From positions 7,192,001 through 7,256,000 of the forward strand of contig NC_071331.1 in the NCBI RefSeq assembly GCF_010183535.1: 64,000 nucleotides of DNA. Direction: 5' to 3'. Shown here piece after piece: positions 24,498 to 35,973 of the stretch (positions within the stretch are counted from its first letter, which is position 1; the number at the start of each line of letters is the position of its first letter). The stretch comes from Caenorhabditis remanei (lineage: Eukaryota > Nematoda > Chromadorea > Rhabditida > Rhabditidae). The notes below the pieces were generated by a model. That model was not told where the DNA came from. It searched no databases and was given only the letters and a program-made list of their open reading frames with translations. The position numbers and the translations under genes were made by a program.

Positions 24498-24945
24498 TGG
24501 GGGTACTTGACTTTAGAAACCGGAAAAATAGAACTGTGACAAAATAAAACTATGAAGTATAGAACAGGCAAAAATAGAACTGTTACAAAGTGGAACAGTG
24601 AAAGTTAGAACTGTTACAAAATAGAACTCTACCACTGGTTTTGAAAATGCTTATTGGGCTTATCTGATATCATTTTATGTAGTTGTTTGTAGTCTATTAA
24701 ATATACAGAGACTATATCTCCACGAAATAAGTGTTTAAGTTAATTTTTATCCTCGAGAATAGGTTCTAATTCTTCTAAAAAGTCTAGAAAGCTAACGCGC
24801 TCCAACCGAACTAGAGTTCTATTTTGTTGAGTTCTATTTTGTAGCAGTTCCATTTTTTCGTAGTTCCACTTTGTTCAGTTCTCTTTCAGTCAGTTCTTTT
24901 TTGTCACAGTTCTATTCTTCCGAGTTCTAAAGTCAAGTACCCCCA
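24498..24945. mobile_element. MITE with 6-bp duplication and internal AGAACTGTTACAAA repeats
   Basis: Ends TGGGGGTACTTGACTTTAGA and TCTAAAGTCAAGTACCCCCA are flanked by AAGATT on both sides (24492-24497, 24946-24951). The arms contain several TAGAACTG(T/G)NACAAA units, inverted in the right arm as TTTTGT...CAGTTCTA. 448 bp, no protein. I cannot assign a superfamily. Confidence 0.75.
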
Positions 24946-24951
24946 AAGATT

Positions 24952-27340
24952 AAATGCAAATATTAATGCGCAGCGTCAAACAGTGAAAAAATTGATGTAC
25001 CGTCGGAAAACAGGAATCATTTTAATAAGTACTGGATTGTTTTTACAGTAAAACGGATAAAAATTCATCCACCAAACAGTTTTTTCCTGATATGTACATA
25101 ATTTCTATCACCGTTGAAACAGAAATTATCTTTTTCATTTCCTAGAATACAAATAATTATTGTTTTCTACTAATTTCCGAAAATCAAGAAAACAGGAATA
25201 AGATAATTTTGAAATAGGGAATCGATATGAAATTCAATAAATATGTGTATCAAACTGTTTGGAAATTATCGAGAACTGGAAAATACACTTACATATTTAG
25301 TTATTGCTGTTCATTTCAGCTAATGCTGTTCACCGTATTTCAAAGTTATTAAGAACGTTTGATAGGTCAATTGCTCTATACCATAGTTGAAAAATTGTAA
25401 CAAATAAACATGTAGCACCAAATGAAGTAAATTATTGATTAAGTAACCTGTGCACTCGGAAACTCAACAGAAATATGTTCAAGTAAACACGTTAACATTG
25501 CATAAAAACTGTAAAAGATCTCCAAGAAACACCAATAGAATTACATCAGATTCGAACATAAAAATCTAAGATTCGAAACAGAAAAATATGTTTTAACGTT
25601 TTAAACCGTTAAAGTTTCTCTAATCGTTGTTTAACTATCATTAATATTTATTAAAGGTTTCTCAAAGTTTATGTTAAAAATCATTAATTTAAAATATGCT
25701 TCCATATTTTAATAACTGTGAACAAACTGGCACACAGGCTATTATTGGTAAAGATAACCTGTTTGTCATTTTAGTCATTTTTATGATTTAAAATCCCAGC
25801 TTGACTTTCAAATGTTTGCTTCGGATTCAAACAGCCAAATGATTACATAAACTTCGGAGGTACTAGAGAAATGAAAGTTTCGAAACAGAAAACAGGAAGA
25901 AAAACTCCAACAAGAAATATGTTTCAAGTTAGTTATGAATAACCTGACAAAATATTCAATTGATAACTGGTCATCACAATTCAATAACGATTCAATGCAG
26001 TTTACGGTTTTTTTAAAGTTGATGTTGAAAAAAACCCGAGATGATCCAAACAAGCTGTAAAGATAACCTTTCATCTAACAAGAGTATGTGAAACAGTATC
26101 TGTAATCAGTGTGTGCCCTCGAAATTTTTTCTCGAGAAATCTCTTGAAAATCTTTCGAGAGATTCTCGAGAGATTATTCAAAGACTGCGCCAAAGAGAGC
26201 ACAGTACGAATTTCGAATCTGGGACATCGCAACAGGAAATTTCAAAACCAGACATTTCGAAACCGGTGAAACATGAATAAATTTTATTTTTGAACAAAAG
26301 GTGTTATTATGGTTTTGAGGGTAAGGGGTTCGACACCGGGCCTATCACAACATTTTTACATTCTGTTTTTGCCTTTTTGTTCACCGTATTTCAAAGTTAT
26401 TAAGAAGTTTGATAGGTCAATTGCTCTATACCATAGTTGAAAAATTGTAACAAATAAATATGTAGCACCAAATGAAGTAAATTATTAATTAATTGACCTG
26501 TGCACTTAGAAACTAAACCGAAATGTTTTAATAAACACATTAACATTGCATAAAAACTTTAACAGATTTGATAACATGATCAAACACCTAATAGAATTAC
26601 AACAGATTCGGAGATGAAAATGTAAGTTTCGAAGCAAAAAAATCTTGTTAAAAAATGTTTCAAATCGTTTATGTGTCTCCAATCTTTGAGGAATGTTTAA
26701 CTACCAATTGTATTCAGGAGTTCTCAATCAAGGTCAATAACCATTCACTGTTATTCACGGTTTCTTAAAGTTTATGTTAAAAGTCATTGATTTTGAAAAT
26801 GCTCACATGAAGAGTGTCATACTTCAATTATTTCATTTATCTCTGAAGAAACTGGCACAGAGACTGGGGCAAAGATAATCTGTAATCCACAAAAATGACG
26901 GGTGACAGTAATTGTCATTATTTTTATGATTCAAAACCCCAGATTGAATATCAAATGTTTGTTTGAGTTTCAAAAATGTGAGTAAAGAAAACCAATCGGT
27001 TATATAATAATTTCTATCCATTACTATTTATAAATACTTTATGATAACTGATAATTTCAAAAACTTCACAAGAATCGAAACCCCAGCTTGAATTTCAAAT
27101 GTTTGTTTGAATTTCAAGAAAGTGGGTAGTATGAACAAATTATTTTCCGTTTTTTCCCAAAAAATTCATTACCATTCAATAATACTGTATGATAATTGAT
27201 AATTTCAAAAACTTCACAAGAATCGACGTCTCACTTCTTTTGGGTTTGACCACATCTTAAAATAATTATTTCCCAGTTACAGTAAGGTATCATTATAATT
27301 GCCTATCTCGCATCACCAGTGCGAGAGATACAGGTTTACT
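24952..27340. repeat. Intergenic diverged repeats
   Basis: Blocks such as AATTGCTCTATACCATAGTT (25366 and 26418) and CATTAACATTGCATAAAAAC (25491, 26537) repeat in direct order and also appear at 21730 and 29820. Near 26105-26210 a short CTCGAGA-rich inverted stretch may be a small MITE. No gene is recognised. Confidence 0.55.
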
Positions 27341-27401
27341 TTATTTTATTTTATTTTATTTATTTAAAATACGTACGTGAGAGTACGTGGCAAGGTCAAT
27401 A

Positions 27402-27418
27402 GGGGGGGGGGGGGGGGG
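27402..27418. repeat. Uninterrupted G17 tract
   Basis: Seventeen consecutive G on the plus strand next to a TTATT-rich microsatellite (27340-27365). In C. elegans, long G tracts form G-quadruplexes and depend on the DOG-1/FANCJ helicase for stability. Confidence 0.9.
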
Positions 27419-27479
27419 AACTTGAAATGAAATAGAGGGAGAATAGTGAACACGTGGAAGGTAAATGAATTGTTAATGT

Positions 27480-27930
27480 TATAGGATGGGCGATTACTTT
27501 TTCATGTCAGTTGTACCGCAATACTGGAGAAAGCTTATTGTGCTATAGAGCTGTAGGACTAACTGTTTTACTGAGGACGCGGTGAGTGAAAAAATGCTCA
27601 CGAATTTTAGATCTCGGAGTTTTCCAATGGTAGAGGTGGCCTCGTCTGGTATTGTGAGATGAAAGTTGAAAATAATTGGTATAGTCAATATCTATTTTTC
27701 CTAATAATAATTTACCGAAGAAGAATTTATCAAATCCGGCTCGACGAGAAGATAAAGATTGAAGTTGAAAATTCACTAAACGTTGGTCTGCCTGGACGTA
27801 CTTCGGGTATTTTATTATTAGTTACGACTGTGCCGTATTCCAGTATTGGACGCACAAATATTTTGAAAAGCAGGGTGAGAAGTCGGATATTGTTACTATG
27901 GAACGATTTTTTTTCTTATTGATGGTAAAA
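27480..27930 (-). pseudogene. LINE (non-LTR retrotransposon) fragment, reverse transcriptase 3' part
   Basis: On the minus strand, starting near 27915, the frame reads FKIFVRPILEYGTVVTNN. The FVRPILEYGT motif is typical just after the reverse-transcriptase domain of CR1/RTE-type LINEs. The frame soon breaks, and the rest to 27480 is only suggestive. An old 5'-truncated insertion. Confidence 0.6.
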
Positions 27931-30900
27931 AGTCAACTTCTTCTTCAGGGAATCTCATTAGTTCACGCAGAATATGATAAAGTGATTGAACATAATATAT
28001 TTTGGCAATTCAATTTTTTTTTGAAAGCTGTTATAACAAGTTCGTAAAATTGTTTGAAAACAAATGCGCGTTTTGAACTGCATAATTTTCAAAACACAAT
28101 TCCGAGTCATGATACCAATAATCTGAGCAGTGAATGCAAAAGATTGAATGCAAATATTCATGAACAGAGTGAAACAGTAAAATATCAAAAGTACCGTTTG
28201 AAAAAACTAAGGACCAGTGTTCATCTGTCTACCCCAGGGCTCCCAGATTGAAGAGCAGGTAAAACTAGTGCCAATTTTTTGCTGATCTTTCACAAAATGA
28301 TAACCAAGCAATCATCAAAAATCAAGTGCAACCAAATGTGAAAATTTTGAAACTGGATGTCGGTAGAATAAAATTCAATAGAAATATGTTCTAAACAATA
28401 GGTTAGAAAAGATTTAATCGGTCGGAAGTAGTCGATCGGTGTCATCATCAAATCGAGACGTTCGTCCTTGTCCAAATTTTTAAATAGAATTTTATATAGT
28501 TCACTGTTTCTTCAAGTTGATGAAGCACATTGAATAGTCTTCTGGTCAGTGATATCAGCTTAATTAATAATACGATTTTCTTTTAAATACCCTTGCTATT
28601 GCAAAAAAAAACACTTCTTATCTTTTCTATCTAATCCAAACATAGTGCGAAAACATAGTGCGATAAAGGTAAATGTGAACGTACGTAGATGTACAGGTTT
28701 CATTGAACACATAAATTCTTTATTAAATCTGCAGCAAACAAGTGGTGATTACATACAAATCGGAAGTACCAGAGAAATGAAAGTTTCGAAACAGAAAGCA
28801 GGAATAGCAACGTTCTTAACAAGACATGTAGATAACTTTTCATCTAACAAAAGTATGTGAAACAGTAATTATCATTATTTCTATGATACATATCGACAGC
28901 CTCAATATTGATATGTTTGTTTCAGAAATTTCTTTTCTGAAATTTCAGAAAGATAATTTTTGAGAGAAAAATATTGCAGTCGGGTTCAATATCATCAAAA
29001 TCAAAACATAAGATCGAAAGATCATCCTCGAAAACTCGATAAATGATGAATTACATATATTTAGGACTTGCGAGGTAGATAGTTATTATGAGATCTTTCT
29101 GAAACTGAAGAATAATATGTAAATCCGCTTACGAGACATCTGACACTCTGAATGCTCAATTTAACTATTTTCTCGTTTTTATCGTTCTCTTCACGTTTTT
29201 TGGCTTAAAATCTGCAAGTTTTTGCCTATTGAAGTGGAAATTCAGTGGGTAAGATGTCTCGTGAGCAGATTTTGAGAAATGATTTTCAACGATGCTCTTT
29301 CGATTTCTTTTTTCGATTCTGATGTCAGTGACCCCGAGGGCCCCTTGTTAATGCTCTGACTCTAATTCATATCTTTGAAATTAAAACAAATTTTTCATTA
29401 GTTTCAGAAAGGTCTCATAATAACTATCTACCTCACTTTATCTGTTTCGAGCGAAATCGGAAGTGAATGCAAAAATGCAATTAGGTATTAGACTTTAATA
29501 CGCTTTAGAGAATCCAAAAAAACAACGATGTCAGCTTCCCTTTTTTTTCAAAATTTCTCCCGTATCAATCATCAATAATCAAGTAAACCGGAATAAGAAA
29601 GTTTTGAAACAGGAAATAGAATTCAATAAAAATGTGATCCAAAATGGTTGGAAGTAATTGAGAATAGGATAATACATTTGTTAGATTGATTTTTGAAATG
29701 CCAATTGAGTATACCATAGTTTAAAAAAGTGTAACAAGTAAATATGTAGCAACAGAGGTAAACTATTGATTAATTGACCTGTGCACTCAGAAATTAAGCA
29801 GAAATATGTTCAAATAAACACATTAACATTGCATAAAAACTTTAACAGATTTGATAACAAAATGAAGCGCCTAATAGAATTACAACAGATTCGGAGATAA
29901 AAATGTAAGTTTCGAAACAGAAAAATCTTGTTGGTCAATAACGACTCATTGTTATTCACGGTTTCTCAAAGTTTATGTAAAAAGTTGAAGAACAAGTCAG
30001 GTTGCTTTTTGACACAAAAAAGCTGGAACGAAAGAGAAAAATCACAAACAAAAAATATCCCAAAAAATGCATTTCATTTTTCTTGCTGACGGAATGAGAA
30101 CTGAGAAACAAGTTGTTAAGCTTTAAAATGGAAAAACAAATAGAAAATGGAGCAAAACAATCAATTTTGAGCACCTTGGTACCCGGGTAATACCCGGGTA
30201 AAGCCCGGATTACCCGAGTTCCAAAACTCGGGTTCGGTAGAATTACCCGGGCAGGCCCGGATCTCGGAGGTCCGGGGCCGCACTCTGGTTGGGACATCAT
30301 GAAAATGAGGTGTCCGTACTTGTCCGAGTTGTTCCCATATAGTTTTGCTGTTCACTGTTTCTTACAGTTGGCGAAGCAAACTGAATAGTCTTCCGGTCAT
30401 TGGTACCACAGAATTATAAATACGTTTTCGTTTTAAATACATTTGCTATTGCATCTCTTTTCTCTCTGATCTAAACATAGTACGATAAGGTAGATGTGAA
30501 CGGACGTAGAGGAATGTACAAGTTTCATTGAACACATAAAGTCTTCATTAAATCTGCAACAAATGCGTCGTGATTTCATACAATTCGAAAGTACCAGAGA
30601 AATGAAAGCTTTGAAACAGAAAACAGGAAAAAAAAACCGCTCCAGGTACAATTTCAACAAGCCGTGAAGATAACCTATCATCTAACAAATGTATGTGAAA
30701 CGGTAATTTTTATTATTTCTATGATAAATATCGACAGCCTCAATATTGATATGTTTGTTTCAGAAATTTCTTTACTGAAATTTCAGAAAGATAATTTTTG
30801 AGAGAAAAATATTGCAGGTGGTTTATTTACAAGGGATCCTTTTTAGTCGTAATCAATATCATCAAAATCGAAACATAAAGATTGAAAGATCATCCTCGAA

Positions 30901-30943
30901 AACTCGATAAATGATGGACACGTTTATATTTAGGACCTACTCA
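27931..30943. repeat. Intergenic diverged repeats
   Basis: Includes an inverted pair of the AGTTTCAGAAAGGTCTCATA motif (minus near 29100, plus near 29400) and repeats of the 21.7-kb and 26.5-kb blocks. A GC-rich TACCCGGGTAATACCCGGGT stretch lies at 30180-30300. Short open frames are not supported by motifs. Confidence 0.55.
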
Positions 30944-31167
30944 CAAGGGAATTGACTTTCGGTATCCGTTCAGAATTTTCTATAAACTTGCACACTGATA
31001 GTTTCGAGTTTGCTCTAAACAATGATAATAGTCAAAAAGTGCAAAACTCGCGAAAAGTTGGATATTTATGCTCCGAAAGTTTGCTCATTTTTCATCATAG
31101 AAAACACGCGTGCCAATTTGGGAGGACTATCGGGTTCGTAAAGGCAACTAGCCATCGTCTCGGCCAG

Positions 31168-31245
31168 CGATCGGATGGCCACGTGGCAGTGAGGGGACTG
31201 GTAAGAGGAAGGTCTGGGGATCGACCCCTTCTCTCTTTTTCCATT
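31168..31245 (+). repeat. tRNA-like module in the left arm of the 2.1-kb element
   Basis: CGGCCAGCGATCGGATGGCC leads into A-box-like TGGCCACGTGGCAG, and 40 bases on B-box GGGATCGACCCC is followed by T-rich sequence. The mirror copy is at 32785-32858 on the minus strand. The 5' sequence GGCCAGCGATC is shared with the 6.8-kb element's module. Confidence 0.6.
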
Positions 31246-32421
31246 TTTTGCTTTTTAAAAACCGGCAACATAATGTTATTTACAGCTTTTTCGACCTATT
31301 CTATTGAGTTTTCCTCCGTTTTGGATTATTTTCTACTTTATTTGAACATTTTGAAAGAAATTTTTTTTGAGAAATTTTTAGGTTCTCATGGCCTCTTTTT
31401 GAAAGCTTTTCAGACTAATTTTTTCATCTATTCTCGAATCAGACATTGCTTTAAAATGAAGAAGGCACTGTACTGTAAGGTAATCCGGGATATCCACAGA
31501 AAAAAACGAGATTAATTAATGAATTGTTAAGGAAAAGTGTCCATCATGAATGAGGCCATGAGAACCTAATAATTGTTGTAACTAGTAAAGAAAGTATAAG
31601 TTCCCTTACTAATTACAAATCAGGCAGGGCAGATTAACAGAGTGAGAGAGTATGAAAGACGAGAGGAATAGAGACGAGAGAAATACGAGGAGAGACCGAA
31701 CGGAAGGAAAAAACTAGAAGGAGACGAGGAGGACATACCGAGGAGTCGACGAAGACAGAAAGGAGTTAATAATGTAGAATAAATGGGAATAAAGATGTAT
31801 ATTTTGAGGGCCTAAATAGTAAGTGAAGACCTGAAATAAACGGAAGGAATCTGAAATGAGAGAACAGAAGAAAACAAGAGATAGGGTGGATTAAATATTT
31901 ATTGAAGGGTAATGAATGGAGACGACGAGTTTGTCGTCGAATTAGGGGTGAAAGTTGAGTAATTTTAGGGAAAGTAATTTGCCACTGTTTTTAGTGGACT
32001 TGTGAGATTCCTAATGAAACAGGGGGAAGGGAATTACAGAGAAAGGTGATGAAACGAGGTGATATTACATTAAAGTGAAAAAGGTGGAAAAATCATGTAA
32101 AAAGGGACTGGAAAACGAAGTCCGTGCAGCAACGCTATCATTTCGAAAGTCCCTCGCAAGCCAACGCCCCACATGGTGAGAGTGAGGAGAGGGCAGAGAA
32201 AACGAGCTCAACAGAGCGCGGATGCAGCGGACCAGCAGCAGGAGAAGAAACCAGGGAAAAGGACGACGGAGAATCTGAAAAAGGGGATTAGACGAATAGA
32301 GACTTTGCTCTTTTATTGATTCAGATAGATTACTGTTTTTGAGTGATATTAAATTAGATTCCGACTTGTGGAATCAATAGATTTCACAACAAAAATTTCA
32401 CAAAAAAAATTTCTTCCGAAA

Positions 32422-32669
32422 TCATTCTTATATATAAAACGCGTGTGGGCTCTGTTTGTGGATTTGTCTGTCTGTTTTTCAGGATGTCCGCAAGATTTTT
32501 GAGAAATAAAGGGGAGAGCGCGCCATGGGCAAAAGTCGAACCTTCGCCCTTTCAGCGACAGGCGTGAGCGTTAACCACTCGGCCACATGAACACTTCTGT
32601 GAGAGGGCGAACAGGAAAATAAGAAGAGGCCAGCCGGATGAAGCGCCGAAGGCGCGGCAGCCAGGCTGG
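32422..32669 (+). mobile_element. 248-bp Helitron-like element nested in the right arm
   Basis: Begins TCATTCTTATATATAAAACG after an A and ends CTGG before a T, with hairpin GCGCCGAAGGCGC 14 bases from the end. These are the Helitron hallmarks (5' TC, 3' hairpin plus CTRR, insertion between A and T, no duplication). The opposite arm of the host element (about 31347-31352, AACA then TTTTG) is the uninterrupted version, so both boundaries are fixed independently. Confidence 0.75.
32505..32612 (-). repeat. tRNA-Ser-like sequence carried by the Helitron
   Basis: Minus strand reads TGTGGCCGAGTGGTTAACGC (A-box and D-arm of Ser/Leu type), then GCGAAGGTTCGACTTTTGC, a T-arm with a 6-bp stem including G-U pairs. 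The acceptor halves pair over only about four bases, so it is a degenerate tRNA-derived sequence. Confidence 0.6.
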
Positions 32670-33076
32670 TGTTAAAATAATGTAGAAAAAAATCCAAAAC
32701 GGAGGAAAACTCAATAGAATAGGTCGAAAAAGCCGTAATTAACATTATATTGCCGGTTTTTAAAAAGCAAAAAATGGAAAAGAGAGAAGGGGTCGATCCC
32801 CAGACCTTCCTCTTACCAGTCCCCTCACTGCCACGTGGCCATCCGATCGCTGGCCGAGACGATGGCTAGTTGCCTTTACGAACCCGATAGTCCTCCCAAA
32901 TTGGCACGCGTGTTTTCTATGATGAAAAATGAGCAAACTTTCGGAGCATAAATATCCAACTTTTCGCGAGTTTTGCACTTTTTGACTATTATCATTGTTT
33001 AGTGCAAACTCGAAACTATCAGTGTGCAAGTTTATAGAAAATTCTGAACGGATACCGAAAGTCAATTCCCTTGTCA

Positions 33077-33851
33077 GGACTTGCACGAACTGGTGAAGGG
33101 GGGTAGACAATTATTATGAGATCTTACTGAAACTGAAGAATAATATGTACATTTTCTTACGAGACATCTGACACTCTGAATGCTCAATTTTACTATTTTC
33201 TTGTTTTCATTTTTTCCTTCAGCGTCTTGGTTTGAAAATTTCTACAACTATTAAAGTGAAAATTCAGTGTGTCAGATAAGCAGAGTTTGAAAACGGGATT
33301 TATTGGTTTTCAAGGATGCTTTCGATCTCTACGTTTCGATTTTCATGGCATTGACCAGACTTGAAAGGTTTCCTTGTTAATCTTAAATTTATATACATAG
33401 TCACATTTTGATCGAATTTTAAATTGTTTGTAAAAAACTATACTATTTTCAAAAAATTTTTTTAAAATTTCAAAATTTCAAAATGGGCGGGCCGGAGAGG
33501 GAATAAGTTTGATTTTGGCCCGCCGCGGCACGGCCCGTGACAAATCTAATATTTATCCTATAAATCAAAACTTATTATTGTTCAGTTTCAGAAAGGTCTC
33601 ATAATAACTGCCTATTTCGCTTTACCAGTTCTTTCGAGTCTTCAGTAAGTCCTATCAAGAAACGTGTCCATCACCTATCGAATTGTGTTCTTCTAGTCTC
33701 AATGACCTGAATTAAGCTGATTATTTATTAAGAGTCTCATTGTTATCAATGGAAATAAGTGGAAATAAGCCGATTGATACCAAGAAAAAACTAGCTGATA
33801 ACAAATTTCGGAACGATTTAGCACATTTTTCTTTCATTTTCTCGCTGAAGA
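33077..33851. repeat. Intergenic repeats before the protease cluster
   Basis: Inverted (33110) and direct (33585) copies of the GAAAGGTCTCATAATAACT motif, and a GGCCCGCC/GGCACGGCCCG stretch at 33485-33540. No gene is seen. Confidence 0.55.
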
Positions 33852-35973
33852 ATGTTATGGAAATCATGTTTTTTGGTGGTTTTTCTGGTTGGGCTCGCAG
33901 TTTCGGAGGTGAGTGAACAGGATCTTCTAGGAGGTATGGAAAATTGCAGTTTCTGAATGTAGTTTTGAGGATCTTATTGAGTAATGTGAATAATGTATCG
34001 GTATTTTCAAGAAGAAGAAGTTTGATGTCACTTTTTTAAATTCATGGAAGCCAAACTGAGTCGTACAGAACTTTGTAAATTGTAAAGGGGTGCGCTATTA
34101 TAAGTTTCGAAAACATTTTTGAAGAAAGGCGAATAAATCATTCCGGTTTCACAGTGTTGATTTCTTGATAACAGAATTGATCCTTCAATTAACACATGTT
34201 TTTTGTAGCCCATTCTCCCGTCCTTCCGAATCGCAGACCTTGACGTCATCCTTCAACGTCACCACATCCCAACTCCAGATGCCAAGTATACCAATGCATT
34301 CCAAGATTTCCTTGTAATGTACTTGAGAGAGTACAAGACAGAAGATGAAGTGGTGAAGAGATTCACTATTTTCTCAAGGAATATGGATTTAGTGGAGAGG
34401 CAAGGTTTACTGTTTCAAATAACTTAATTTTGGAAAAAAAGACAAACTATTTAATTCTGTCTTTGGTAATTTCCAGATACAACAAAGAAGACCTCGGGAA
34501 AGTGACCTATGAACTCAATGACTTCTCCGATTTGAGTGACGAAGAATGGAAGAAATTTTTGATGTCACCGAAACCAAAGAATCCATCAAAATCAGCAGCC
34601 AAGCCTTCCGCTCCAAAAGAAAAAACGTGTTATCCCAGAATCCGTTGACTGGAGAAATGTGAAAGGAAACAACCATGTGACCGGAATTAAGTATCAAGGA
34701 TCATGTGGATCCTGTTGGGCGTTTGCTACAGCGGCGGCTATTGAATCCGCTGTGTCGATTAGTGGGGGTGGTCTGCAGAGTTTGTCTTCGCAACAGGTAA
34801 TACTGCATGGACTGAACTTCCATTCGGCCCGTTCGGGATCGGTCCAACCGCCGCCGACAGGACCGACCGGCGACCGACCGGCGACCGTCCGAACCGACTG
34901 TCAATTTTCTGCCGATTTCAATTTTAAAAAGTGTCGTCCAATATGGTGCATGCAGGCAGGAAAAATTGCGTAGGACGGCGATCGGTCGGTCGGCACTCTG
35001 TTGGTCGATGATCGGTCAAGTAGCCGGTCAATCAGGTCGGCGGTCGGCTGTCGGCCAGGTAGGCGGTCGGTCAGGTCGGCGGTCGGTCAGGTCGGCGGTC
35101 GGTCGGTCGGCGATCTGTTGGTCGGCGGTCTCGGTCATGTCGGCGATCGGTCGGTCAGCAGTCTGTTGGTCGATGATCGGTCAAGTCGCCGGTCAATCAG
35201 GTCGGCGGTCGGTCGGGTCGGCGATCGGTCAGGTCAACGGAAAAACTGGACCGGATGGGACCTATTGCAAGGATTTTAACATTCCCCCAGAAAATTTCGA
35301 AAAAATATTGTTTCCCTGAAACAGTAAAAGTCTTGACAGAAAATCCCGGTAATAATTCCATGGTGTTTTCTATCAGCTCCTCGACTGCACCCCTGTCTCC
35401 GATAAATGTGGTGGTGGTGAGCCAGTGGAGGCTCTCTCCTATGCTCAATTCCATGGAGTCACCAGTGCTCGCAGCTATCCATACTACTTCTGGGCCACAA
35501 CATGTCGGGAGAATGTTCCAACTGTTGCGAAGATTTCTACCTGGGCAGAGGCTGAAAGTGAAGAAGAATTGGCGGAAATGGTGGCACTCAAGGGGCCAGT
35601 GATTGTGTGCGCTAACTTTGCAACTAATAAGAACAGATTCTATCATAGTGGAATTGCAGAGGATCCGGATTGCGGCGTGAGTCAGAGAGTAGTCTATTTG
35701 AATTATTCAAAAGATCCCTAAAAATCATTTAAACAGAAAAGTTCGAAAAGTTCGAAGTTTCTGAATATCCTGAAACGTTAGAAAATATTTGTTAGTTTTG
35801 TATTTCAGACCGAACCAACTCATGCTCTAATCGTTATTGGATACGGTCCAGACTACTGGATTCTCAAGAACACTTACAGCAAAGTGTGGGGAGAGAAGGG
35901 ATACATGAGAGTGAAGAGAGGTGTCAACTGGTGTGGAATCAACACGGAGAAACCACTTTTGCCTATTTTGTAA
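33852..35973 (+). pseudogene. Papain-family (C1A) cysteine protease, copy 1, frameshifted
   Basis: Exons 33852-33908 (signal peptide MLWKSCFLVVFLVGLAVSE), 34209-34399, 34477-34796, 35377-35676 and 35809-35973. The inhibitor-like propeptide ends YELNDFSDLSDEEWKKF. The mature part has QGSCGSCWAFATAAA (catalytic Cys), [23 protein letters not shown] (catalytic His) and [14 protein letters not shown] (catalytic Asn; the usual W after Asn-Ser is replaced). Compared with copies 2 and 3, one extra A near 34620 (six A instead of five in GAAAAAACG) shifts the frame before the active site; without it the product would be about 343 aa. Intron 2 begins GC (AGAG|GCAAGG), a rare GC-AG intron. It is the only copy with a signal-peptide exon. 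Confidence 0.85.
34797..35260. repeat. GGTCGG-rich MITE-like element in protease copy 1
   Basis: Starts CCATTCGGCCCGTTCGGGAT, has a conserved middle (GTCGTCCAATATGG, TGCATGCAGG, AAAATTGCGTAGGACGG) and ends in dozens of GGTCGGCGGTCGG units, then ACTGGACCGGATGG. Related copies sit in the same intron of protease copies 2 and 3, and at 49385-49800 and 54150-54345 in pkd-2 introns. Confidence 0.75.

Larger units (their letters stand above)
30944..33073. mobile_element. Non-autonomous CMC-like element, 2.1 kb, related to the 5.1-kb transposon
   Basis: Ends CAAGGGAATTGACTTTCGGT and its complement ending CCCTTG are flanked by TCA (30941-30943, 33074-33076). The end sequence CAAGGGAAT resembles CTAGGGAAT of the 6.8-kb element, and the 3-bp duplication length is the same. 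Arms match over about 435 bp (30944-31379 against 32385-33073, the right arm enlarged by a 248-bp insertion). Each arm carries a tRNA-like module. The interior (31520-32290) is GA-rich and has no clear protein gene. Confidence 0.82.

Noticed and set aside
26105..26230. Possible small MITE with CTCGAGA repeats
   Set aside because: GTGTGCCCTC and GAGAGCACAG ends match poorly and no clean target duplication is visible, so it is only mentioned in the regional entry.
31263..31515. Extension of a plus-strand open frame (187 codons from 30952)
   Set aside because: It is mostly terminal-repeat DNA of the 2.1-kb element; the mirrored frame exists at 32760-33110.
34966..35319. Long open frames rich in RSVGRSA/GRRSA-type repeats in the protease introns (also 38432-38991, 42709-42927)
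   Set aside because: They are translations of the GGTCGG repeat in introns; similar frames open on both strands.
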